A program made the position numbers and the translations under genes. From the NCBI GenBank assembly GCA_019321725.1, contig CM033106.1:19628551-19692550 (forward strand): a stretch of 64,000 nt of DNA. Reading direction: 5' to 3'. Below the pieces are notes generated by a model. It was given only the letters and a program-made list of their open reading frames with translations. It made no database searches and was not told the origin of the DNA. Each line of letters opens with the position of its first letter. Position 1 is the first letter of the stretch. Of this stretch, positions 32,861 through 45,704 are shown in pieces. Origin of the DNA: Paulownia fortunei (lineage: Eukaryota > Streptophyta > Magnoliopsida > Lamiales > Paulowniaceae).

Positions 32861-34986
32861 TGTAACACCTCTTAACCTAATTGATTAGCCTAAACAAGCT
32901 GATACAGTTAACTCAAGAAATGTTAATTTTTCATCAATATTAGAGTTATGGTTTTAATAAAAGTTCTCATTTTTAGCTATAAGAGAAAGAACTTGAGTCG
33001 TTTTAAACACACCATATACATATATCAAAATTGAGTACATCTGTTTACAAAATCATAACAGAGCGGCTTATTTAAAAATAAAATAGAGTTTTCAAAATAA
33101 ACTACAAAATAGTTTGAAGCATGGCATATGAACAAATCTCTATCCGCCCACTCTAGAGACTCAGTCAACCTTTAAACCTATACATTTCTACCTACATCAC
33201 ATGAATCTAATAAGCTAAAGGCTCAGTAAGGTGAAACTGATGCAATAACAAATAACATATATGCACATCTCATAAATCATTAAATGCATTATTGTATTTA
33301 ATAACTTTCATTCATAAATTATTTTTTAGGGCCCTTGAAGTGTGGTACCAAACTAATAGCGATAGACCGTAGTTTTCAGAACTATTCATAATGATTGGCT
33401 AATAAGAGAACTAATACGAGGTTTTCATATTTAGTCTTTCAACCTCAGGTATTAGCTGTATTCTATCTTATTTATTGTGGCTTTCCTATACCAATTTTTC
33501 AACCTTAAGTATTTACCACCATTTGTTAGGTCCGTCGGTCCCTTCCGCGTCTCTTGTCTACCCGACCATTAATCAAGTACCATACTTCCTTTTCATAAAC
33601 CTCATTATATCTTTCATAATATCATGCTTCATAAACCATAAATACATCAAACATTACATTATTTCACAAATAATAACAATCATATTAAAACATGAACAAC
33701 ATTATATGATTCTTGTGATACAACAAATAAAAGCTTCAACTTAACTCAAGTCCACTTTGTGTTAAGTGAAAAGGTCAATCTCTTTGGAAGATAGGATGTG
33801 TTAAAGGCCTAACATAATCAAATCATGTACCATTTAATATCCTTTTTATAAATCATTTAATCTATTCTAATTAAAATCATATACACTTTTCAATCTTTTG
33901 TAAATAATTCCATATCAATTACATAACCTTAAAAACAATGCATACTCCATATTTTAGTACTAATTCAAGATATTAAACATTAAGGCATCCATTAAATAAC
34001 TAATAATTCAAACATAATTATTAGGACAGCCCACAAAACATGAACACAATTAGAATTAAAATGACGTAAACTTGGTTCTAACTAGCTTGGTTTTGGCTTC
34101 AAGTATAACTTACTTAAGTTTTCAATCATACAAAAACATACTAAAACATGTAACTATCAAAGATACTACAAATTCATCATAAGAAATATTGAAAAAGAAT
34201 ATACCTTGATTAAGTTGGAATTAAGCTTCAAAATCAACGATTTTCAAGCTTAAGAGGGTGGAAACTTGTTCTAGTTTGTGTTCTATGGATTCCTATGGAT
34301 TGAATTCAATTTTTGTGAGTATGAGAGTATATAAATTTGGGAGAAACTTAGGATAATAAGGGTTGGTCATTTTTGAGGTGCTTCCACAAGAAATATGGAT
34401 AAAAATAAATTCTTTGACCTTTCAAAGAGAGGTAAGTGGAGGGCTATGATTGGTTGCATCATGCTTGGTGTCTTCTCATGCCAAAAGCCACATTTATGGG
34501 CTAGGGAGATGACAAAAATTGATGCTTTGGTGTTATAATCAAGTGTAATGCGGTTTATAATGATTCCATGCACCTAGTCAACTAACCAATCAAATTGCAC
34601 AATTTTGCATACTTTTAGTTCTTAGCCTAATGTAACATATTTCAAGTAAATATTTAGGCAATTAATCACTTTAGTATATGACTAGTATGGAGCAATACAA
34701 ATAATTCATTTCATGGACATTCAACACATCAATCTTCCTTAACCGAAATACCGAGCTTTTCACTACAAAAAGGCACTTAAGGAATATGTTAAATCAAGAA
34801 ATAAAAGTTTGATCTCATATTTCATGTACTAATGCATGTTAAAGCATAACTGGAGTTATAGTAACAATTATTTATGTTCATGCTATTTGTATGCCATAAT
34901 CCGATATTGTGTATTAATTAGATGTATATTGATAAAAAATGCTTATTATTAGCTATGCAGGAGATAATTGAGAATTGGGCATTACA
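32861..34986 (-). mobile_element. S-family solo LTR with perfect target duplication CAATT
   Basis: 2126 bp from TGTAACACCTC to GGGCATTACA, flanked by CAATT on both sides (32856-32860, 34987-34991). No internal region, primer site or polypurine tract, so it is a solo LTR left by LTR-LTR recombination. The minus orientation is inferred from the shared hairpin/donor block (33190-33230). Contains no gene. Confidence 0.92.
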
Positions 34987-35827
34987 CAATTAATTCCATC
35001 AAGCCTGATTAAATAATTCAATTATTAATTGGCTAGATTAATTTAATAATTAAATAAATTTAATCTTTAATTAATTAATTGATCTTATCAATTAATTATT
35101 TCACTCCATTAGGCTTCCTAATCAAATTAGGTTCAATTAAATAATTTAATTACTTAATTAAATATTTGAATTAAATTAAAGCCATAACTAATTAATCCCT
35201 ATTAATTAATTGGATCCAACCAATTGAATTATTTTACGGTTCAAGAAATGGTTCCTTCCATTATTGTATGTGATTTTTTAGGTTCACAACTAAACTAGTA
35301 GTGGGCTTGCTACTTGCAACTTATGAATAACAATTATTTTAATTAATTAATCTAAATAATTAATTTGCTTAGAATTAACTCCTTAATTCCAAGAACCTCA
35401 CTATCCATGAAAATATCTAGCAAGTAATCATGGCAAACTAGTCTTGGGTGAAGTAGCAAGTAAACCTATTTATGTTGCAAGTGCCATACACTTATGGTCA
35501 TTCTGCCATCTAATCTTCCGTTTGAATCTAGGGTATGGATTATGAATCAAAACCCTAATTAATTTAATAACTATGATTCTATTTCAAGTTATAATAACTC
35601 TTAATGAATTAATATTTATCCTGCCTTGGCCAAGGTCATCGAGTCATGAACTATGAAAATATATGAGATTTACTTATCACTAATGAGAGATAGACTCTAT
35701 GTTGGTCACTCATAAACCTCCAAGCACACCATCCAACATATCCCCTTTGTGATTGTCAAATAATCAAAAGATATATCAAAATATTACAAGGTATACACAA
35801 GGCTACCATAGTGCGTCAAGTTCGTAG

Positions 35828-35927
35828 NNNNNNNNNNNNNNNNNNNNNNNNNNNNNNNNNNNNNNNNNNNNNNNNNNNNNNNNNNNNNNNNNNNNNNNNN
35901 NNNNNNNNNNNNNNNNNNNNNNNNNNN
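35828..35927. other. Assembly gap of 100 N
   Basis: Exactly 100 Ns, the usual placeholder for a gap of unknown size. Copia LTR lies on the left and Athila-like LTR on the right. Confidence 0.99.
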
Positions 35928-36508
35928 AAAAGCATCACATGGGTAATGATGTGTAGCTGTATCTAATGTGTATATCTCACAAAAGATGCCAAAATTCATG
36001 ATTCATTGTCACTTATTGCACAAAAATAGCATCAATATCTTTTGGTTACAAGGGTAGCACCTAGGCTTTGTAGAGCAGTGCCTAGGCACTACACATTCTG
36101 TCCCAAATCAATTTCTGCAGTGGCTAGGTGCTACACTTGCTGCCCAAATCCTTTCCTATAGCACCTACACATCCCCTTTCAACTGACTTTTTACCACTTT
36201 CTAGGATAAAATGACTTTTGATATTTTCATAAGAATTGTAGTCCTATCTGTTATCTTTCTATATCTTCTTGATCTAACTTAATATCACATTTGTGGAGAA
36301 AGTTGTACCATAGATATGAAGAATGTCGCATTTGAAAGTTTCAGCTGGCTCTTTAACAAATTTTCCATCTTTCACTCCATTTCTTCAATTCTTAGTTCCT
36401 ATACACAATTATCACAAAATAAGGCATAATTGTAACAATTATAAGGCAAATATATGTGCAATTATGTTTATTGAGGTGTCAAAAATATCACACTTTATGA
36501 GCCTATCA
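35928..36508 (-). repeat. Athila-like LTR, partial, minus strand
   Basis: On the minus strand it starts TGATAGGCTCATAAAG at 36508 after a purine tract (36510-36524, written CTACCCCCAAACTTA on the plus strand) and runs into the gap. The stretch 35928-36010 matches 48410-48490. It is a different subfamily from 47713 at its start. It contains the palindrome-like GTGCCTAGGCAC. Confidence 0.75.
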
Positions 36509-37930
36509 ACTACCCCCAAACTTACCTTTTGTTCATCCTCGAACAAAAGTCCAGTTTCATGCATATATTTTAGGTATGAATTTCATAACCAATGACTCTC
36601 ATGATCTAAGTATAGATGTTTTAGGTGTTCCATAGGCTTGCTTTTCATACAAATTCAGTAATGTAGACACTTGCAAACTAGATCAAAAGGACTTCAATAA
36701 GCTTGTATCGCAAGGAGTAGGTATTGGCTCACAAAGAAAGATTAGGGATAAACAACTTAAAATAGTATAAAGCATTGCACATAGAATCTCACTCTCGTCC
36801 TTTCTTTTGTATTTCCCAATTTTCTTCCTTTTTCCTTTGGGATTCACGCTTTTCTATTCTTTCCTTTTACAACAACTTTTTTTCTTTTACTTCTTTTCCA
36901 TTTCACAATTTTTTTACTTTCCCCCTTTTTTTTTCTTTTTTTTCTTCTTCTTTTATTTCATGAATCCCAATGTTTCATTTCTTGTAACTTTTGTTTTTCA
37001 CAACCCCCCAAACTTGTTTTTTTTCATAAACATGAGTTGTGATGATTTTCTTGCATGTTTATCTTGCTCATAGCCTTAAATGCATTCATTCATGCTCTCA
37101 ACATGTCTCCATATGACCCCTTGATAAGATTGTGCACAAAATCTCACACCTTAAGTGTAGTAGGCTTTAAGAAACAAAGTTTAATGGTGGTCATTCATAT
37201 GCATTGCACATGAGATTCTTTGAAAAAGGCTCAAAGTGGTAACTAGTGAATAAAAATATGATCATGGCAGACTTGAAAGGCATAAATGAGTCAAAGTTTG
37301 CTAGTTATCTAGGATTTTGCCTCAAAGAGTAATCAAGAAAATTTTAGAACACCACAAAATGACCAATACAACTTATTGGAAGCAAATTCCAACACCAAGT
37401 AGCATGAAATTCACAAGATTTCAACACAACGTGCTCAATAAAAATTCATCATTCATGGCAAAGATCAAATATACACAAAAATTGTCATGTTACAAAACCA
37501 ACTATCTTTCTTTCCTCTAGACTCTATACAATCAATTAGGTATCATCATAGAGAATCGATAATCAAGTTATTCAATTTAATCACAACACATGAACTCACT
37601 AAGTTTGTCAACAAAGCATACTTGCTCTTGGACTCTCATCACACAATATGTGTAGTTCACACACAAAGCTTTAAAAAAATTGAAAAATATTTACTCAGAT
37701 TTTCACATAAAGCTCAAACACATAAAATATGAATCCCACCCCCAACTTTGAAATTAACATTGTCCTCAATGTTTAGAGAATTAAAGCACATAAGAGGGGG
37801 AAATAGGATACTCCCATTTCTAATAGAAGATCCACTTGGAGCCTATGGGAGATCTACATATCTCACCAAGAGATATCCATCTACACCAGAAAAAGAGACA
37901 TGAAAGCACATGGGCAAAAGCAACGAAAGT
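36509..37930 (-). mobile_element. Non-autonomous Athila-like element, 3' internal part
   Basis: Reverse of 50960-52490, including the pyrimidine-rich belt at about 36790-36960 (purine-rich on the coding strand) and the CAAACTTGTTT block near 37010. No gene; open stretches in the belt come from its low complexity. The left neighbour in coding order (gag-like ORF) is missing, replaced by copia2 at about 37965. Confidence 0.78.
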
Positions 37931-37964
37931 GAGAATAGTTTCACTTGACATCCTCTTTTTATTA

Positions 37965-38445
37965 TGGGGATGTGCCCTATAAACAATGACATATCTATGA
38001 AATAAAGTGCCATCAAAGTTGGTGCCTATGACACCTTATGAGATGTGGTGTAGGGAACCACCCTCCTTCAAATACCTTAGGGTATGGGGGTGTGCGCTTA
38101 CATGAAGTAGCAAGTGGGAGATAAACTGGATATAAGATCTGATTTGTGCAAGTTTGGGGGGTATCCAAAGGAATCCAATGAATACTTCTTCTACGACTCC
38201 TTGGAACAAAAAGTGTTTGTTCCAAAGAATGTCACTTTCTTAGAGAAGAAATTTTTATTAGATAGAATGACAAATTTATGGAACTTGAAGATGTTCAGGA
38301 GCTATAAAACATCCACATAGATGCAATAACAGACCAACCTGCTGAGGCTCAACCTTCTAACATACAACCTCTTACAAGATCCAAAAGGGTCACAAAGCCA
38401 TATGTGTATTGGTTTTTATTAGAGAACAATGGGGAGGATCTTCCC
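37965..38445 (+). pseudogene. Copia2 integrase C-terminus and linker
   Basis: Same family as copia1: readable pieces correspond to INRVPSK, TPYEMWC, YLRVWGCA, then GYPKESNEYFFYDSLEQKVFVP (open within 38114-38320), and the RT linker PLTRSKR. It lacks everything upstream: the join to the Athila-like fragment near 37940-37965 is a deletion or rearrangement point. It is broken at 38445 by a solo LTR. Confidence 0.75.
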
Positions 38446-41400
38446 TATTACAGTAGTGGGCGTGCTAATTAGATTGTGCGTCTTTTATACTCTTATATTT
38501 GTAAAAATAATTTTTTCAAATAATATTAATAAAATAGGCAAATTTCTTTATATTTAAATATATCTTGTAATTAGATAAAGTCCAAACACCAAATTTAAAT
38601 ATAGGGCATGGTCACGTATTTAATAGTGATCATAAAATATGCATCGATGGCTTTAGTCTTAAATTAGTTTTGAGTCAAGAGTTTTTTGAGTTGGGATATC
38701 GAATAGGCCAATAAACTCGCGCATACGATGTATGCTCGCATAAGAAAGATGTCTCACTCCATGGATATTGGCGTCATGACGCTATTGCATGTATGCAGGT
38801 GTTTGTTAGGGAACAAGTACACTGAACTGGCCCATTGAAAATTCTTAATTGGAAACTTATTTGTTGAAATAAGAATTTTCATGTTACGATAGTGCATGAT
38901 TAGTCCTTTGACTTGAGGCACCATGGTAGTGACAATCATAAAGGGGGATACGTTAGATGTTGCATTGATGTGTATGGAAGTTAATGAGTGGTCAACAAAG
39001 GATCCATCACTTGTCTGGCAGAATAAGTGAATCTCCTATGTTTTCATAGTTCATAACTTAGAAATCCTTGGCCAAGGCAAGATGAATCTTAGACGGGGGT
39101 TTTCTAACGATTCGTCTTGAGTCATTGAAACTTGAAATGGAATCATAGTTATTGAACAATTAGGGTTTGTATTATTAATCCATGCCTTAGATTAAATCGG
39201 GAGATTAGTTGATGGAAGGACCTTACGTGTATGATACTCGTAATTAAAATAGGTTCACTTGCTATTTCACCTAAGTCTAGGTATTCATGATATACTTGCT
39301 AGGTATTTTCCATGACTTGAGGTTCTTGAAATTAAGGAGTTAATTTCAAGCGGATTAATTAGTTGGATTAATTAATCAAAATAATTAGTATTATTCACAA
39401 GTTGAAAATGTTGCAAGCCCACTGCTAGCTTAGTTGTGAACTTAAAGGGCCACATATAATTTGAGATGGAACATTTCTAATTTAGGAATTGATCTAAGGG
39501 GTTGGATCCAATTAATGTAACGCCCCTTAACCTAAGTGCATAGCCTAAACAAGCTGATATAGTTAAACAAGCTTGAATCGTTTTAAACACACCATATACA
39601 TATATCAAAACTGAGTACATCTGTTTACAAAATCATAACAGAGCGGCTTATTTAAAAATAAAACAAAGTTTTCAAAATATGATACAAAACAGCTCAAAGC
39701 ATGGCATATGAACAAATCTCTGTCCGGCCGCTCTGGAGACTCAGTCAACCTCTAAACCTATACATTTCCACCTGCATCACATGAATCTAATGAGCTAAAG
39801 GCTCAGTAAGGTAAAACTGATGCAATAATAAATAGCGTACATACAAATCACATAAATGATTAAATGTAATATTCAATTTAATAACTTTCTTTCATATATC
39901 ATTCTTTAGGGCCCTTGAAGTGTGGTACCTATTCTATCTTATTCATTGTGGCTTTCCTATACCGATTTTTTAACCTCAAGTATTTGCCACCATTTGTTGG
40001 GTCCACCGGTCCCTCCCATGTCCCTTGTTATATTCTTAATAGTGTCATGCTTCATGAACCATAAATGTATCAAACATTACATCATTTGACAAACAATAAC
40101 AATCACATTAAAACATGAACAACATTATATGATTCTTGTGATACAACAAATGTAACCATCCAAGATACTACAAATTCATCATAAGAAATATTGAAAAAGA
40201 ATATACCTTGATTAAGTTGGAATTAAGCTTCAAAATTAACGGTTTTCAAGTTTAAAAGGGTGGAAACTTGTTCTAGTTTGTGTTCTATAGATTGAATTCA
40301 ATTTTTGTGAGTATGAGAATGTAGAAATTTGGGAGAAACTTAGGAGAATAAGGCCTGGTCATTTTTGAGGTGCTTTCACAAGAAATATGGATGAAAATGA
40401 TTTTTTTGACATTTTAAAGAGACGTAAATGGAGGGCTATGATTGGTTACATCATGTTTGGTGACTTCTCATGCCAAAAGCCATGTTTATGGGCTAGGGAT
40501 ATGACAAAAATTGATACTCTGGTATTATAATCAAGTGCAATGCGGTTTAGAATGATTCTATGCAACTTAGTCAACCAACCAATCAAATTGCACCATTTTG
40601 CATACTTTTAGTTCTTAGACAAATGTAACATATTTCAAGTAAATATTTAGGCAACTAATCACTTTAGCATATAACTAGTATGGAGCAATATAAATAATTC
40701 ATCTCATGGCCATTCAACACATTAATTTTTCTTAACTGAGATACCGAGCTTTTCACTACGAAAAGGTACTTAAGGAATATGTTAAATCAAGAAACAAAAG
40801 TTTGATCTCATATTTCATGTACTAATACATATCAAAGCATAACTGAAGCATATAATAATAATTATTCATGTTCATGCAATCATACTATTTGTACGCCGCA
40901 AAATATTTATTATTGGCTATAGATGAGAGAATTGAGAATTAGGCATTATAATTAATTAATCTCCATTAATTAATTGTGGATTAAATTAATTCAAATATTT
41001 TAATTAATTATTCAATTAAATAATTAGATTATTTAATTGGACCTAATAAAATTAAGGAACCCAATTGGAGTAAAATAATTATTTGATTGGATCAAATCAA
41101 TTCGTAGTCCATAAATTAATTTAATTTATTTATTTAATTAAATAATTAGATTATTTAATTAGGCCTAATTTGATTAGGTGGGTTAGTTGGAATTAATTAA
41201 TTGAATTTGGGCTAAGACAATTAATTGGATTAATTATAGGATTTAATTTTGAGTCCAAGTCCAATTCACAAAGGCCCATTAGGAGATGCCCATGAAGGTG
41301 GTTGAAAAAGGATGGAAAGTCAAGAGTTTAGAATTATTGAGAAACCTTAAATAACTTTAGAAGATATGAAATGAATAAAATTGGAAGAAGTTTATATAAA

Positions 41401-41973
41401 CACAAAATACCAAGAGTGGGACTCTTGGAATTTAGAGTCCCTTATTTAAACAACATGATCGAAAATTAAAGGGAGATTTTATTTTATCCCTCTATTTTTC
41501 GGCCATAGAGAGAGACAGAGAAGATAAATTATTTCTTAATTTATCCTTTTTCCCACCAAAAATTTCATCTTTCATTTTAAGTATTAATTCTTTTATCATA
41601 AGTTGATTATTATAATTGACATTCTCTATACACACTCCATAAACTAGGTTAGAAAAGAAATTAAAATTGCTAGCAAAATTTTAGTTTTGTGTTCTTGCTC
41701 AAAGTGTGGACCACTGTAGAGGGAAAACATGTGGATCCTTGTGAACTGAATTTAGAAAAAGGGCTAACAATTGATTGCTTCATACCCTATGATAGTCGAA
41801 GTGCATATAAAGGTATGCATTGAAACTTTAATTATTTTACTACAACCGTTGGAAATTTCAAGATCATTAGAAATTGCATCGGATCTGGGGTATTGTTATA
41901 ATTATTATGCTGTGATGTTTTTAAATTTTTTTATATTTCACTACGCATACCCCAGGATCACACCAACCCAATA
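38446..41973 (+). mobile_element. Copia solo LTR inside copia2 pol
   Basis: Starts with a decayed TATTACAG (for TGTTAGAG) and ends near CACCAACCCAATA, about 2.1 kb once the S solo LTR at 39526-40950 is taken out. On both sides the copia2 pol frame continues (GEDLP before, LDRGTRTYGEAMFDID after), and no internal copia sequence lies within, so it is a solo LTR. Approximate target copies TCCCT / TCCTG. A palindrome CAAGAGTGGGACTCTTG (41411-41427) precedes an AT-rich TATA-like CTTATTTAAA (41441-41450). Confidence 0.82.
39526..40950 (-). mobile_element. S-family solo LTR with perfect target duplication ATTAA
   Basis: 1425 bp, TGTAACGCCCC to GGCATTATA, flanked by ATTAA (39521-39525, 40951-40955). 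It is shorter than the 2126-bp copy because of internal deletions, for example around 39930 and 40150. No gene. Confidence 0.9.
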
Positions 41974-43495
41974 TCCTGTTGGATAGAGGTACAAGAACTT
42001 ATGGAGAGGCGATGTTTGACATCGACTTGGGAACTGTTGGACTCCATATACTCCAACAAGATATGAACCTTGGTGGACCTACCGCAAGGGCTAGTTCCCA
42101 TTGGCTGTAAATGGGTCTACTAGCAGAAAGTTGTAGTGAATTGAGAGTTAGTGACCTACAAAGCATGACTGGTCATGAAAGGTTATACTCAAAAGTAAGG
42201 AATTGATTATGAGAAAATCTTCTTGCTAGTAGCAATACCAAAATCCATCCAAATTTTACTAGCCATATCTACGTGTTATGACTACGAGATATGGCAGATG
42301 GATGTGAAGACTATTTTCCTTAGTGGAAATATTAAGGAAGAGATCTTTATGAGGTAGCCTGAAGGCTTCATATCTAAATTGAGCGAGCATCAAGTTTACA
42401 AGTTTCAAAGATCTATTAATGGATCAAGCAAGCATCCTAAAGATGGAATATCTGGTGTGATAAGTCAATAAAATCATTTGATTTTCATAAAAACCCAGAT
42501 GAATCTTGTGTCCACAAGAAGGCTAGTGGCAGCGCAGTAACAATTATTGTGTTATACGTTCATGACATCCTACTCATTAGAAATGATGTAGGGATGTTGC
42601 AGTCAACTAAAGCATTCTTTATTCTGGGAATAATGATCTATAGAGATTGATAAAAAAGGATGACCAGACTATCTTAATCTACAACATACACAAAATGCTA
42701 AAGAGGTTTAGCATGGAGAAATCTAAATGAGGAATCCTCTCGATAAGATATGGTATTTCTCTCTCAAAGTCTATGTCCCCAAAGACTTTTTAGGAGAGAG
42801 CAAGAATGACTCACATACCTTATGTATCCACCATTGGAAGCGTAATATATGGTATGCTATGTCCAAGGCCTGATATCGTACAGGCTCTGAGTGTTATGAG
42901 TAGATATCAATCCAATCCAGTTGAGGAGCATAGAAAAACCATAAAGATGATCCTTAAGTACTTGAGAAGGATTAAGGATATCTTTTTTGCATGTGGCACT
43001 TGAGAATTGAAACTAGAAGGTTATACTAACTCTAGTTTTCAATCTAATATAGATGATTCAAAGTCAATATCTGAATACGTATTCATAATAAATGGTGGTA
43101 TGGTCAGCTAAAAAAGTTCCAAGCAAGAAATGATCATGGATTCCACCATTGAGGCAAAATACATTATTGTATGTAATGCAACAAAGAAAGCTATTTGGAT
43201 AAGGAACTTCATCCAAGGTTAGGTTTAGTTCTATTCGTAGTTGATCCCATATTGATATACTGTGATAGCAATGGTACTTTACACAAGCAAAAGGACCAAG
43301 ATCTCATCAAAGATCTAAGTATATAATGAGGCAATTCCATCTGATCATAGAGAACATTGGTATCCAATATCATAGTAGAAAGAGTCATTTCGGCAGAAAA
43401 TGTAGCAGAACTATTGACTAAACCCCTAGCGTAGAAGGTATTTGACAGACATCTGAAGAAGATGGGCTTGAGGTACATGGGCAATTAGAACTAGG
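41974..43495 (+). pseudogene. Copia2 reverse transcriptase and RNase H
   Basis: RT blocks: QMDVKTIFL (about 42297-42325), NPDESCVHKKASG, then the catalytic loop LYVHDILLI (about 42550-42577), where the first Asp of YVDD is replaced by His, then IPYVSTIGSVIYGMLCPRPD (42806 onward, open to 43003). A stretch is missing between DVGMLQST and FFILGI. RNase H follows (SKSISEYVF, then the AELLTKPLA end near 43405-43430) with many stops. The loss of the catalytic Asp alone would kill RT. Confidence 0.78.
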
Positions 43496-43496
43496 C

Positions 43497-43508
43497 CAAG
43501 TGGGAGAT
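43497..43508 (+). other. Copia2 polypurine tract
   Basis: CCAAGTGGGAGA and neighbours directly before TGTTAGAG, the same block as in copia1. Confidence 0.85.
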
Positions 43509-45704
43509 TGTTAGAGTAGTAGTGCCTGGCGCACCAATTAGATTGGGCGCCTTATGTATACTTATATTTGTAAAATAATGTTTTTCAAATCAATTAATAA
43601 AGTAGACATTCTCTTTATCTTTAATTACGTATGAGAATCATTTAAAGTCCCTACACCAAACTTAGCTACAGGGTATGGTTGTGCAAGTAATGGTTATTAT
43701 GGAATATGCCTTTATGAATTTGGTCTTAAATTAGTTACGGGTTAAAGGCCATTTGATATAGAACATCAAATAGCCCAATAAGACTCACACATACAATAGG
43801 CATCGACATAGTGGTGCTAGTGCATGTATGCTGGTGCTTCTCAGAGAACAAGTACATCAAATAAGCCTATTGGAAATTCTTTGTTGGAGATATTATCTAT
43901 CGGAGTAAAAATTTCCATGTTATGATAGTACATGGCAAGTCCTTATACTTAGAGCACCATGGTAGCCTTGTTCACATCGTGTTCTATTTTGATGTATCTT
44001 CTAATTAACTGACTATTATAGAGGGGATAGGTTGGATGTTGCATTGGCATATATGGGTTAAGGAATAGCGGATAAAGGATTTGTAACTTTTCTAGTAGAA
44101 CAAGTGAATTTTGTATATTTTCATTGTTCAAGACTCAAAAGTTCTTGGCCAAGGCAGGATGAATGTTTGATGGGATTTTCTATCAATTCATCATAAGTAA
44201 TTGGAATTTGAAATAGAATCATAGTTATTTAGTCATTTAGGATTTCGATATATAATTCATACCCTAAACTCAATTTTGAGATTAGTTGACAGAAGGACCT
44301 TACTGTATGGTACTCATAATGAAAATAGGTTTGCTCGCAATTTTACCTAAAACTAGGTAGTCATGACATACTTCCTAGGTGTTTTTCTTGACTTGTAAGG
44401 TTCTTGGAATCAAAGAGTTAATTCCAAGCAAATTAATTAATTTGAGATAATTCTTATCCTTAAGTTACAAATATTATAAGCCCACTACTAGTTTAGTTGT
44501 GAATCTAAAGAGTCACACAAAATTTGGAATGGAGCATTGCAAATCTAGAAATTGATCCAAGAAGTTGGATCCAACTAATCAATAGAAGTTAATTATTTGG
44601 GGGCTTAATTTAATTCAAGTAGTTGAATTAATTATATAATTAAATAATTGAATTTTTTTATCAGACATATTAAGAATAGAGATCCCAATTGGAGTGAAAT
44701 AATTAATTGATTAGATCAATTATTCAAGTTAGCCATAAATTAATTTACTCAATTAATTAATTAAATTATCTAATTGGGCCTAATATGATTAGGTGCTTTA
44801 ATGGAATTAAATTAATTGATTAGTATTAATTAATACTAATCAATTAATTGAATTTGGGACCAATCAATTCATTGGATTAATTATTGAATTTAATTATAAG
44901 TCCAAGCCCAATTCAAAGGGGCCCATTGGGAGAGGCCTACTCTAGTTTTTGGAAGAAGATGGAAGTCTAAGAATAATATATTCTTAGAATTATCTAATTT
45001 GATTAGATAAAATATCTCATAATATCTTTGGAAGATAAAAAAGATTTATGATACCCTTGGAGATAGAGTTATAGATTTTTGGGAGACCTTGAGATTAATC
45101 AAAAACCTTTCAACTAATACAGAAGGGGCCAAAAAATTACAAGAGTAGGGCTCTTGGAATTTTGGCCACCACCATATAAGGAACGGTGCTGAAAATTGCA
45201 AGAGTAAGACTCTTGTAATTTTACAACCTTAAGAAAAAAAGGAGAAATTATTTTCTCTCAAAACTTCATCTTCTCTCTTCTTCCTTAAATTAAAAGTTTC
45301 GTATGTTGATTAAAAGTATTTGATTATTATTACCCCCTATTAGTTTAAGAATTGATACTCATATAAAATGACTGCAAAAACTAAATTAGTAAAAGAATTA
45401 GAATTGCTAGCGGGATTCTAATTCAGTATTCTTGCCCGAAGTGTGAACTTCGTTAGAGGGGAGACATTGGATCTCTGTGAACCAATTTCCATACGCGGGC
45501 CAGCAATGTATTCTTCAACCCCTTCTACTACTAGAGTGCTCAATAGTATAAATCGAAAACCTTTTTTGGTCTAGTTTAGATAACTAAAAATACAAAATCG
45601 ATAATCACATAGAATCAGGGGTGATGTCTTATTTGATTTGGCATCCTTTATTTTAAATTTCTAAATTTCTGCTGCGCACACCACGCGGTTACATGAACCT
45701 AACA
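43509..45704 (+). repeat. Copia2 3' LTR
   Basis: 2196 bp, TGTTAGAG to GAACCTAACA, the best-kept LTR of the copia family here. Holds two palindromes (45140-45156 and 45199-45215) around a TATA-like CATATAAG (45173-45180), and an AT-rich TTAAT belt (44400-44900). No gene. Confidence 0.88.

Larger units (their letters stand above)
31821..35827 (-). repeat. Copia LTR, interrupted by an S solo LTR and cut by the gap
   Basis: Begins TGTTGGGTTTGC, the reverse of the copia LTR end, and holds the same blocks as the copia1 LTR in reverse (for example the block around CTTGGCCAAGG near 35625). Target flank on the left TGTAG (31816-31820); the other end is lost in the gap. It is split at 32861-34986. Whether it is a solo LTR or part of an element cannot be seen. 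Confidence 0.8.

Noticed and set aside
36775..37073. Two overlapping frames full of Phe and Ser that look like membrane proteins.
   Set aside because: They are translations of a pyrimidine-rich belt; the hydrophobicity follows from T-rich codons.
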